Shown here: piece by piece, positions 1 through 5,891 of the stretch | Numbering within the stretch: the stretch's first letter is position 1 | How the letters are laid out: each line of letters opens with the position of its first letter | NCBI GenBank assembly: GCA_900772445.1 | Contig: CAAHEL010000076.1 | Location: forward strand, 1-7,479 | Reading direction: 5' to 3' | DNA: 7,479 bases | Source: Bacilli bacterium | GTDB lineage: Bacteria; Bacillota_I; Bacilli_A; RF39; UBA660 | Made by a program: the position numbers and the translations under genes | The notes under the pieces: model-generated | The model's input: the letters and a program-made list of their open reading frames with translations, nothing else | What the model was told of the DNA's origin: nothing | Database searches by the model: none

Positions 1-1061
1 GCAAATAATGCTGTTTTCTTTTCTCCTAATGATGGTAAATCTAATTCATCAGTAGCAGTTAAAGAAGCCAAACTTTCTAGGTTAAATTTTTCTAATCTTG
101 CAGCCAAAGTAATCTGAATAGATTTTAGTGTTTTAGCAGAACCACTATGATAATCACGGTAATACTTAACTGCAATATGCTCTGGTTCTCTTTCTTCTAA
201 TCTATTAAATAAAACATCTAATGGACTTACATAAGAGTCATCATCTTCGTGGACTTCTCCTGCTCGAAGTAGTTCCATAACCATTGGAAAATTTTGCTCA
301 TCCTCTGGTGCTTCGTATTTAAGATAAAATACAAGTGCTAGTAGTAACATACTTGCAGCAGTATCCCAGAACGGATCATTAGACTGGCTACCCTTTGGTG
401 TTGTTGACTTAAATAAATTGGTTACAAGTTTTTGAACATCATTGTCATTTTTTAGGTAAACGAACGGATTGTAGCAATGGCTCTTTTCCATATTTATTAA
501 GTCTAACACTTTTACCTCATAGCCTTTCTTTTTCAACAATTCGCCTGTGTCCCTCACTATCTCGCCCTTGGGGTCTAGAATTACCATTGAGGTATTGCAT
601 TGCATTACATTTGGTTTGCAATAAAATCTTGTCTTACCTGCTCCACTACCACCACAGACTAATACATTTAGATTTCTTCTATGCTTTTTTCCATTTAACC
701 CTATACAAACATTTTGAGTTAATAATTTATTATTATCCATAGGTAGTTGTTTGTACTTTTTATTTATCTCATTTGCATTTCCCCACCTTGCAGAGCCGTG
801 TTCTTCTCTCCTACGGTAATTCTTTTTAGTAGATAAATAAATTGTAATTGCCATTACATAACCAACAATAAATATTATTATTACTTTTATTGAACTATCA
901 CACCAAGTAATATGAAAAGGATTACCAATAACATCTGAAAAATCTTTCATTATTTGTGGTAATCCTCCATTTATTGATGGGGCAATTAAAAGTGCTAACC
1001 ATATTGTCGGTATTAGTCCAATACAATACAACCACTTTGGATAACTAGAATCTGTATTCAT
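1..1061 (-). CDS. VirD4/PcfC-type type IV coupling protein (C-terminus cut by window edge)
   Basis: This is the conjugative coupling ATPase that brings the relaxase-DNA complex to the type IV secretion channel at the inner face of the membrane. I translated 353 residues from an ATG at 1059-1061; the frame stays open to the left edge, so the C-terminal part is missing. Seen in the sequence: two membrane segments (about residues 10-30 and 58-77), the EHGSARWG segment at 87-94 typical of the TraG/VirD4 family in Gram-positive elements, a Walker A motif GGSGAGKT at 137-144 and a Walker B-like MVILDPKGE at 159-167. The start has a GAGGAGAG ribosome site directly upstream and overlaps the end of the 67-residue gene by 17 nt, which suggests translational coupling. 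It closes the visible part of the relaxase-PcfB-ArdC operon. Family assignment is firm; the exact partner system beyond Tn1549/pCF10-like is inferred. Confidence 0.95.
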   Translation of the reverse strand, partial: MNTDSSYPKWLYCIGLIPTIWLALLIAPSINGGLPQIMKDFSDVIGNPFHITWCDSSIKVIIIFIVGYVMAITIYLSTKKNYRRREEHGSARWGNANEINKKYKQLPMDNNKLLTQNVCIGLNGKKHRRNLNVLVCGGSGAGKTRFYCKPNVMQCNTSMVILDPKGEIVRDTGELLKKKGYEVKVLDLINMEKSHCYNPFVYLKNDNDVQKLVTNLFKSTTPKGSQSNDPFWDTAASMLLLALVFYLKYEAPEDEQNFPMVMELLRAGEVHEDDDSYVSPLDVLFNRLEEREPEHIAVKYYRDYHSGSAKTLKSIQITLAARLEKFNLESLASLTATDELDLPSLGEKKTALF

Positions 1062-1248
1062 CTCTCCTCATAGACCTTGTGAGAACTTTTTTTTTAGGTG
1101 GGGCGTCAATGGCTCTTAATAAAACCTCATCAACATATTCTGTATCTTTGCCCTCTTTAATCATTTTATTTCTAAACTCATTTAAAGCATTGATAAGAAT
1201 ACCTAACTCGTATTTATCAAGTTCTAACACTTTAATTTCTTCTTTCAT
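1045..1248 (-). CDS. Small conserved-type protein of conjugative element (67 aa, unknown function)
   Basis: This is a 67-residue acidic-to-basic protein. The N-terminal 50 residues look like two amphipathic helices (ELDKYELGILINALNEFRNK, then a helix around EYVDEVLLRAID), followed by a Pro-Lys-rich hinge and a basic tail ending DEYRF. I do not recognise a named domain. I recall similar small ORFs next to the coupling-protein gene in Tn1549-like elements, but I cannot check that here. It is a real gene because a perfect AGGAGG (minus strand, 1253-1258) stands 4 nt before the ATG and overlaps the stop codon of the ArdC-like gene, and because its own end overlaps the coupling-protein start by 17 nt. 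Its place in the operon suggests an accessory role in transfer; no function can be read from the sequence. A plus-strand frame across the same bases is its shadow. Confidence 0.8.
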   Translation of the reverse strand: MKEEIKVLELDKYELGILINALNEFRNKMIKEGKDTEYVDEVLLRAIDAPPKKKVLTRSMRRDEYRF

Positions 1249-1256
1249 AATTCCTC

Positions 1257-2147
1257 CTATCTTTCGTGTTCCTTATTTTTGTGTGTTTTTGAAATAGTTT
1301 CAAAATATGCACTCATTCTAGTATTTATATCTTCCATATTGCTACGCATAGAAGTTAATTCATTTCTTACCTCACTTGCACTCATATTTTTTAACGCCTC
1401 TGGAATAGTGTTGATATTTATATCTGATACATCAATTCCATATTTCTTACATAACATATATGAAGTAGATTCACATTTAAAATTATCTAGTTCAATATTT
1501 CCTGTTTCTTCGAGTGCAGACCTAGTTAGTTCTTTTGCAAGTTGTTTAAATATTGTTGGAGTTTCTCCACCCCTTTTAACATATAAAACATTATCTTCCC
1601 TATTCCATAGTGCAACTTTATCACTATTTGGAATTTCATCTACTGCCTTTATATCAACAGGACAGTCTTTTAAAAGAGCAGTTAATTTTACTCTATCATC
1701 ATAATTGATAGTTCTTGGCTTTTGTGTAGAAGTTGTTTGTGATATATCAAACATTTTCTTAACATTGTATGAAATAGCAGAACTACCATCTGACCTTGTA
1801 TAAGAATCTCCCGGTTCTAATATCTTAATACCATTTGCACCTTTCTTTATAAATGCTCCGGATTCTTTCCAATCATCAAATTCTTTTATTTGTATAGCAT
1901 TAGGATAAGTAGCAGATATTACAAGTGCATTACCAACAGAGTATTTGTCGAATCTTCCTTGAACATCTAGGTATTGTTTATACTTGTTAATATCTGTTTT
2001 TATCTCATCTGCTGTTTTGTCCATTAAATCATATACTTCTTGTCTTTCTTGTTGCTTCCTTTCTCTCCAAGCATTTTTATCAAAAGATTTATTTGATTTA
2101 GTGGTATTATTATTAGCATTAGCCATTATTTGGTCAAAATCATTCAT
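1257..2147 (-). CDS. ArdC-like antirestriction / ssDNA-binding protein with degenerate peptidase motif
   Basis: This 296-residue protein resembles ArdC-type proteins, which in the known family pair an N-terminal single-stranded-DNA-binding domain with a C-terminal zincin-like domain and protect transferred DNA in the recipient. The N-terminal domain spans about residues 25-135 (the YSVGNALVISATYP and FDDWKESGAFIKKGANGIKI segments are typical). Residues about 150-240 correspond to the zincin-like part, but the position expected for HExxH reads KELTR (205-209); only the Glu remains, and a later Glu is present in CESTSYMLCKKYGID. The metal-dependent activity is therefore probably lost while DNA binding may remain. 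The last 50 residues are a charged helical extension. The start at 2147 follows an AGAGGG ribosome site within a few bases of the PcfB gene's tandem TAA-TAG stops. It sits between PcfB and the 67-residue gene in the transfer operon. An alternative reading is a TraC-primase-type accessory protein. Confidence 0.8.
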   Translation of the reverse strand: MNDFDQIMANANNNTTKSNKSFDKNAWRERKQQERQEVYDLMDKTADEIKTDINKYKQYLDVQGRFDKYSVGNALVISATYPNAIQIKEFDDWKESGAFIKKGANGIKILEPGDSYTRSDGSSAISYNVKKMFDISQTTSTQKPRTINYDDRVKLTALLKDCPVDIKAVDEIPNSDKVALWNREDNVLYVKRGGETPTIFKQLAKELTRSALEETGNIELDNFKCESTSYMLCKKYGIDVSDININTIPEALKNMSASEVRNELTSMRSNMEDINTRMSAYFETISKTHKNKEHER

Positions 2148-2153
2148 ATTCTA

Positions 2154-2918
2154 TTACCCTCTTTCCTTTGATTTTTTCTTTTTTGATTTTGGTTGTTTGT
2201 GTTTTGTAGTTTTGTTTTTTTCTGGTTTTTCTTTTTTTATTTCATCTTTATCTAAATCTTTATCTTTCTTCTGTTCTTCTCTTATTGCTTTTATTTCTTC
2301 TCTAACAGATGGTTTTTCAGATTTAGTACCCTTGTCTGACTTGTTTTTGTTGTCTAAGGTAGGCTCTGACAGAGGGCTTTTTTCTGTCTTTGCCACTTGG
2401 GGGTTTGACATTTCATTTTCCTCCTTGCTTATAGGTTTAGATAAAATATCATCAACCAATTTTTCTTCGACACTCTTAATAACAACACCTTTATCTTTAC
2501 TGTCTTTTGATTTTTGAATTTCACTTTTAATAGAAGCCGTATCAACAGTAGCAAGATTAAATCTATCAACAATACGATTTATTTTACTTGCGTCTTCTGC
2601 TCTAACCATAATGTCGACCATACCATCTACACTTTTACCTCTACTTTTTAAAGCACAAAATAAAACACCATATCTTTTTGCTTCCTCTGTGAATTTTCTT
2701 AAATCTTCTTCCTTAACAGTAAATACTTTAAGCTCTTTACCAGATTTAAGCATATTAGTAAGCCTTGTCTTACCTTTTGTTTGTTTTTGGTCTTTTAATA
2801 TCGCAATCATTAGTGCAGCAATATTTTTTGCTCCACTTCCAGATAGTCTTACTGCTACCTCTAATCCTTGTAAACTCATTCTTACAATAGATTCAGCAGC
2901 GTCACCTGATGTGTTCAT
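2154..2918 (-). CDS. PcfB-family protein (DUF3801), conjugation accessory factor
   Basis: This 254-residue protein matches the PcfB/DUF3801 family. PcfB of pCF10 is an accessory factor that works with the VirD4-type coupling protein PcfC in substrate docking (family knowledge). The conserved domain is residues 1-130: an N-terminal helix (SGDAAESIVRMSLQGLEVAVRLSG), a GAKNIAALMIAIL segment, then KSGKELKVFTVKEEDL and KRYGVLFCALKSRG, and VDIMVRAEDASKINRIVDRF. From about 135 on the chain turns into a charged, probably disordered tail, extremely Lys-rich at 225-254, which could touch DNA or acidic partners. The start at 2918 has a very strong AAGGAGGT ribosome site (2927-2934) lying inside the end of the relaxase gene, and the two genes overlap by 17 nt, indicating coupled translation. 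It is followed at once by the ArdC-like gene. Confidence 0.92.
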   Translation of the reverse strand: MNTSGDAAESIVRMSLQGLEVAVRLSGSGAKNIAALMIAILKDQKQTKGKTRLTNMLKSGKELKVFTVKEEDLRKFTEEAKRYGVLFCALKSRGKSVDGMVDIMVRAEDASKINRIVDRFNLATVDTASIKSEIQKSKDSKDKGVVIKSVEEKLVDDILSKPISKEENEMSNPQVAKTEKSPLSEPTLDNKNKSDKGTKSEKPSVREEIKAIREEQKKDKDLDKDEIKKEKPEKNKTTKHKQPKSKKKKSKERG

Positions 2919-4272
2919 TTTTCTCTACCTCCTTTTCTTGATTTTTTTCATCAGATAATTCTTGAAGATTTTGTTCCATCTTCTTACTTCTTTCTATAAT
3001 ATCTTTACATAGCACCACCTCCTTTCGTAACGGATTTATTTCTTTATTTAAGTTATCTATTTGTTCCTTAATTTCTTCCTTTTCTTGTTTTGACTTTGAC
3101 TTTTTATGTTTGTACCAGAGTTTACTTCTCTGATCCATAAGTTCTTCAAGTCTTTTTTCTTTATCTTCTTTAAACGCAAAAAACTGCTCGTCAGTTTTTA
3201 AATTATTTCTGACAAGCAGTCTTGTTTCATTTGATATTTCTTCCATCTTTCGTACATCAGCACGAATAGCAGGAGATAATTTTTGATAAGGATACTTTTT
3301 AGGAAATACTCTTAATAGATAACAATAGTGAATATATAAAGCATAAAATCCTTTTGGCTTTCGCTTTTTATAATAGTTAGAATTATACTTTTTCTTGTTA
3401 CCATATTCTTCTATAAAAGGTACTCGTTTGATATATTCTTCATCAATTCTTTGCTTAATTCTATCAATAGAATATTCATTGCCAAAATATCTTTCAATAC
3501 GGATATTTTTCTTATATGGACTTCTTTTTATACTTAACTTATTACCTCTATAAATCAACTCATAATCCATAGCTTTCATTAAATCTTCAAAATCATAATA
3601 AGAAGTAGCCATACCTATTGCTCTATCTAAATCATTTTTTGCAATAGAGTAATAATTAATTTTATTGTTATTATCTTTTTGGTAATTAGCAAAATTGATT
3701 CTACTATTTCTGCAAGGCTTTTCTTTTATTACCGACAAGCCATATTCCTCACATAAAGAATCTGATAATCTTCTCAATTCTGCATAAGTTTCTCTTTTAT
3801 CATAATATCTTTTTCCATCTTTAAATGATACGGAATTTATTACAAAATGATTATGATAATGATTAGTGTTAAGATGTGTACTAACAACAACTTCAAACCT
3901 ATCTCCCCACATTTCTTCGGCAAGTCTTACTCCAATAGCGTGACATTGTTCCGGAGTAACTTCTCCCTCTGCAAATGACTGAAAGGCGTGAAAGCCAAGT
4001 ATTCCTCCTGTCTTACCATATTGCTCTTTTGTAATAGTCATTTCTTCTAATGCAGTTTTAGGATTACAATTCACACCAGACACATAAAATTGCTTTTCTG
4101 TTTTATAATCTGCTTCAACATAATCAATAACATTGTGTAAGTCATAATAACTGTCTTTACCATAATCACTATTGATAGTCTTTTCAATATTAGTAGTATA
4201 ATCTATTACATTATCTAATCTCTTTTCTATTTTCCATATTCCTGTCGTTGCTATCTTTCTCACTCCTTTCAT
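2902..4272 (-). CDS. MOBP-type relaxase / mobilization nuclease (PF03432-like)
   Basis: This is the conjugative relaxase: it nicks one strand at oriT, stays bound through a tyrosine and is delivered to the recipient. With the ATG at 4270-4272 it has 456 residues. Motifs seen: Tyr25 in the IDYTT segment (likely nucleophile), GFHAFQSF around residue 95, and the metal-binding triad region THLNTNHYHNHFVINS with histidines at about 133, 138, 140 and 142. Residues from about 340 to the end are Lys/Glu-rich and coiled-coil-like. The start is uncertain. The ATG at 4272 has no ribosome site. A strong AAAGGAG (4263-4269) sits 8 nt before an ATA codon (4252-4254) that aligns with the usual 'MATT.IW' beginning of this family. 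An upstream TTG (4293) lies inside a terminator hairpin and is unlikely. It heads the transfer operon and overlaps PcfB by 17 nt. No mobC-like gene is visible upstream, where the hydrolase gene sits instead. Confidence 0.93.
   Translation of the reverse strand: MKGVRKIATTGIWKIEKRLDNVIDYTTNIEKTINSDYGKDSYYDLHNVIDYVEADYKTEKQFYVSGVNCNPKTALEEMTITKEQYGKTGGILGFHAFQSFAEGEVTPEQCHAIGVRLAEEMWGDRFEVVVSTHLNTNHYHNHFVINSVSFKDGKRYYDKRETYAELRRLSDSLCEEYGLSVIKEKPCRNSRINFANYQKDNNNKINYYSIAKNDLDRAIGMATSYYDFEDLMKAMDYELIYRGNKLSIKRSPYKKNIRIERYFGNEYSIDRIKQRIDEEYIKRVPFIEEYGNKKKYNSNYYKKRKPKGFYALYIHYCYLLRVFPKKYPYQKLSPAIRADVRKMEEISNETRLLVRNNLKTDEQFFAFKEDKEKRLEELMDQRSKLWYKHKKSKSKQEKEEIKEQIDNLNKEINPLRKEVVLCKDIIERSKKMEQNLQELSDEKNQEKEVEKNEHIR
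4263..4269 (-). promoter_or_regulatory. Ribosome binding site of the relaxase gene, placed before an ATA codon
   Basis: AAAGGAG on the minus strand is the only good Shine-Dalgarno near the relaxase start. It is 8 nt from ATA (4252-4254), too close to GTG (4261-4263) to serve it, and downstream of the ATG at 4272. This geometry argues that translation starts at, or very near, the ATA. If so, the initiator codon is either a rare AUA or a mutated AUG. Confidence 0.5.
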
Positions 4273-4281
4273 TTTGGGTAT

Positions 4282-4311
4282 AAAAAAGAGCAAACCATTT
4301 CTGATTTACTC
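4282..4311 (-). terminator. Rho-independent terminator after the C45 hydrolase gene
   Basis: On the minus strand a 10-bp stem, GAGTAAATCA paired with TGGTTTGCTC (two G-T wobbles), closes on a GAAA tetraloop and is followed by six T residues. It starts 18 nt after the hydrolase stop codon (4330-4332) and ends 9 nt before the ATG of the relaxase. That leaves no room for a separate relaxase promoter between them, so it may also act as an attenuator for read-through into the transfer operon. Confidence 0.8.
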
Positions 4312-4329
4312 CATATATTGTGATTTTAA

Positions 4330-5340
4330 CTATACCTTAAACTTTAATCTATTATCTTTTTTATATGTTTTTCTCTTGGGATTGCCCTCAACTCTAAATA
4401 TATTATTACTCTTTATGTCATAAATAACAGACCATACTGTATCAGCATCAGTTTTTCTATCATACTGACACATAAACCCATATTTTCCTGATAGTATATC
4501 CTTAATTAAATCAAAAGAATAGTTGTTCTTGTGTTTCTTTAAAGTGTCATAAGCAACTAAATATCTTTCTTCTGATTTCCAATTATCTACTTCATAGTTA
4601 TTAAATTTTTTCATTTTTGTAGAATTAAATTCATTTGCTGTTGTTACAAAGTTACCATTTCTAGTTGGTTGTATTATTTCCATTTCTTTACAATTACACT
4701 CAACAACCACAATATTTCCTGCCCTATCTGCAATAGTTAGTGTTTGTTGCGATGCTATGGGAATACTTTTTAACAAAGAAATTGCTTCATCAGTAGTTTT
4801 ACATTTTTCAAGTAAATATCTAACTAACATACCAGCATTAAATCCTGCTTTTATAGTAGTTGGATAAATAAATGTTAATCCAACTGCTAGACCATATTCA
4901 TTGATACCATCTTCCATCTCTATAAATGCTGTTGTATTTCCATTAAAAGCATACGCATTATCTAAATTATATAAACAATTCATATATAATTTAGATAATG
5001 ATACAAGAAAATCACTATTTCTTCCAAAAAATATATTATTTTTGTCTTTAACTGCTATACAAGTGCAATGGTTGTTAAATTCAAAGCAATACATACTTAA
5101 TAAAAAAGTATAAAAATCTTCATAGGAACTATTTTGTCCTTTTGCTAGACCTTTTATTTCTTCTAAAATTTCTGGGTAATATTTTTCATAAATAGGTAAA
5201 CACTCTTTAGCAAACTTTTTTCTTTCATCAGTTATTTTAAAAGTGTGATTATTACTAATTATTTTTCCATTATTATATAAAAGTTTTCCCCAGTTAAAAC
5301 CTGCTTCATAATGACTTTTTTTAAATCTTCCATGATACAT
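4330..5340 (-). CDS. C45-family / choloylglycine-hydrolase-like N-terminal-nucleophile amidase
   Basis: This 336-residue protein belongs to the peptidase C45 / acyl-CoA:6-aminopenicillanate acyltransferase-like group of Ntn hydrolases, enzymes that cleave or transfer linear amide bonds. The substrate cannot be told. Seen: the opening MYHGRFKKSHYEAGFNWG, typical of the N-terminus in this group; a helical pro-region to residue 91; the likely catalytic Cys92 in HCTCIAVKD (Cys94 is the alternative); GRNSDF with Arg107 and Asp110 at the spacing known from bile-salt hydrolases; NEYGLAVGLTF at 147-157; TTANEF with Asn236; and TVWSVIYD at 301-308. Autocleavage before Cys92 would be expected from the family, though the preceding residue is His rather than the usual Gly. 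There is no signal peptide, so it is probably cytoplasmic. The frame is open to 5457, but AGGAGG at 5353-5358 and a promoter inside that extension place the start at 5340. It forms its own unit between two terminators: cargo, not transfer machinery. Confidence 0.85.
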   Translation of the reverse strand: MYHGRFKKSHYEAGFNWGKLLYNNGKIISNNHTFKITDERKKFAKECLPIYEKYYPEILEEIKGLAKGQNSSYEDFYTFLLSMYCFEFNNHCTCIAVKDKNNIFFGRNSDFLVSLSKLYMNCLYNLDNAYAFNGNTTAFIEMEDGINEYGLAVGLTFIYPTTIKAGFNAGMLVRYLLEKCKTTDEAISLLKSIPIASQQTLTIADRAGNIVVVECNCKEMEIIQPTRNGNFVTTANEFNSTKMKKFNNYEVDNWKSEERYLVAYDTLKKHKNNYSFDLIKDILSGKYGFMCQYDRKTDADTVWSVIYDIKSNNIFRVEGNPKRKTYKKDNRLKFKV

Positions 5341-5352
5341 ATTTTTTATCTT

Positions 5353-5358
5353 CCTCCT
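5353..5358 (-). promoter_or_regulatory. Ribosome binding site that fixes the start of the C45 hydrolase
   Basis: A perfect AGGAGG stands 12 nt upstream of the ATG at 5338-5340. An in-frame ATG just upstream (5359-5361) directly abuts this site and has none of its own. This supports the 336-residue product over the longer 375-residue open frame. Confidence 0.75.
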
Positions 5359-5391
5359 CATATTTTTTGAGTAAGATCTTGCTCTGTTTAA

Positions 5392-5420
5392 ATGATAAGA
5401 TAATAAAAAATTTAAGTCAA
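5392..5420 (-). promoter_or_regulatory. Sigma-A-type promoter of the C45 hydrolase gene
   Basis: On the minus strand TTGACT (5415-5420) and TATCAT (5392-5397) are separated by exactly 17 bp. Each hexamer matches the consensus at five of six bases. The expected transcript start is near 5385, giving a leader of about 45 nt with AGGAGG near its end. It lies just downstream of the terminator that closes the immunity-like cluster, so the hydrolase is transcribed independently of it. Confidence 0.75.
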
Positions 5421-5455
5421 TAGAATAAAAATTTTTAGTAAAACTTTTCAAAAAC

Positions 5456-5483
5456 AAAAAAAGACTATCATTTATTGATAATC
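5456..5483 (-). terminator. Rho-independent terminator at the end of the immunity-like cluster
   Basis: On the minus strand GATTATCA pairs with TGATAGTC (8 bp, one T-G wobble) around an ATAAA loop and is followed by seven T residues. It lies 24 nt beyond the stop codon of the 117-residue gene. The stem is A+T-rich and therefore modest in stability, but the geometry is typical. It separates the cluster from the hydrolase promoter. Confidence 0.7.
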
Positions 5484-5507
5484 TACTCGTTAAATTGTAA
5501 TTTGTAA

Positions 5508-5861
5508 TTATTTCAATACTTCATTTAATTCTTTTAATGATAGTTCTCTAATCAAAATATTATTATCTTTTTCATCAATAACAAACTTCATTAGTTTATT
5601 TATTGCCTTATAATAATCTATATCTCCTAAAACTCCATTATTAGTTGTACTTACAAGCATTAATTTCCATTCATCAACTTCTGTATCATCAATTTTATAT
5701 AATGCCCTGGGATTCTTCGGAAGTGAAGTTAAGGTACTTTCTGTTAGTGCAAATGCACCAAATGGCTTACCATCTGTCCCTTTATAAAAATTTGGATTTC
5801 CTATATAAGCATTTTTCCAATCACCATTTTCTTTTTTCATAAATTTATTAAATAATCCCAT
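5508..5861 (-). CDS. Unrecognised 117-aa protein, candidate immunity protein
   Basis: I do not recognise a named family. The protein is soluble and small, with no signal peptide or membrane segment. It opens with MGLFNKFMKK, shared with the SUFU protein encoded just upstream (MGLFDKFKK). The middle reads NAYIGNPNFYKGTDGKPFGAFALTE (18-41) and SLPKNPRALYKID (46-58), with an acidic stretch DDTEVDEWKLMLV (58-70), then GDIDYYKAINKL (79-90) and a C-terminal helix rich in Leu and Glu. A mixed alpha/beta fold of this size with acidic patches is common among immunity proteins, but that is only a resemblance. The start at 5861 has GGAGG (5871-5875) 9 nt upstream. The start region lies in a 51-bp direct repeat also found before the SUFU gene. 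It is the last gene of the cluster, 24 nt before a terminator. Function by association: protection against an unknown toxin. Confidence 0.78.
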   Translation of the reverse strand: MGLFNKFMKKENGDWKNAYIGNPNFYKGTDGKPFGAFALTESTLTSLPKNPRALYKIDDTEVDEWKLMLVSTTNNGVLGDIDYYKAINKLMKFVIDEKDNNILIRELSLKELNEVLK

Positions 5862-5891
5862 AATTAAATTCCTCCATTAATTGTAATTTAT
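5841..5891. repeat. Cassette-junction direct repeat, copy 1
   Basis: This 51-bp copy matches the one at 6521-6571 at 49 of 51 positions and in the same orientation. Reading the minus strand, it covers the last bases and stop codon of the SUFU gene (5888-5890), the intergenic gap, the GGAGG site, the ATG and the first seven codons of the 117-residue gene. Similarity fades quickly on both sides. The arrangement suits homologous exchange of whole genes with their translation signals. Confidence 0.9.

Noticed and set aside
2160..2300. T-rich tracts that resemble terminators or a low-complexity repeat
   Set aside because: They encode the Lys-rich tail of the PcfB-family protein; no stable hairpin precedes the tracts.
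1079..2958. Several plus-strand open frames opposite the transfer genes
   Set aside because: They lack ribosome sites, are rich in Ser, Leu and Phe as expected for the reverse of Lys/Glu-rich genes, and overlap well-supported minus-strand genes.
4273..4293. TTG start giving a 463-residue relaxase
   Set aside because: The TTG lies inside the terminator hairpin, the added residues do not resemble the family's N-terminus, and the nearest GGAG is about 14 nt away.
4282..4311. Hairpin before the relaxase as an oriT nic site
   Set aside because: Its geometry with a GAAA loop and T-tract fits a terminator, and I saw no recognisable nic motif. A dual role cannot be excluded.
4273..4345. A promoter for the relaxase operon in the short gap and the end of the hydrolase gene
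   Set aside because: The best pair of hexamers (TTAAGG and TATATG, 17 bp apart) matches the consensus at only three and four positions, too weak in A+T-rich DNA.
5494..5503. Possible third copy of the junction repeat after the 117-residue gene
   Set aside because: Only a 10-bp core (ATTGTAATTT, plus strand) and loose neighbouring similarity are shared. In sequence this rich in A and T such a match is not convincing, though it could be a decayed remnant.
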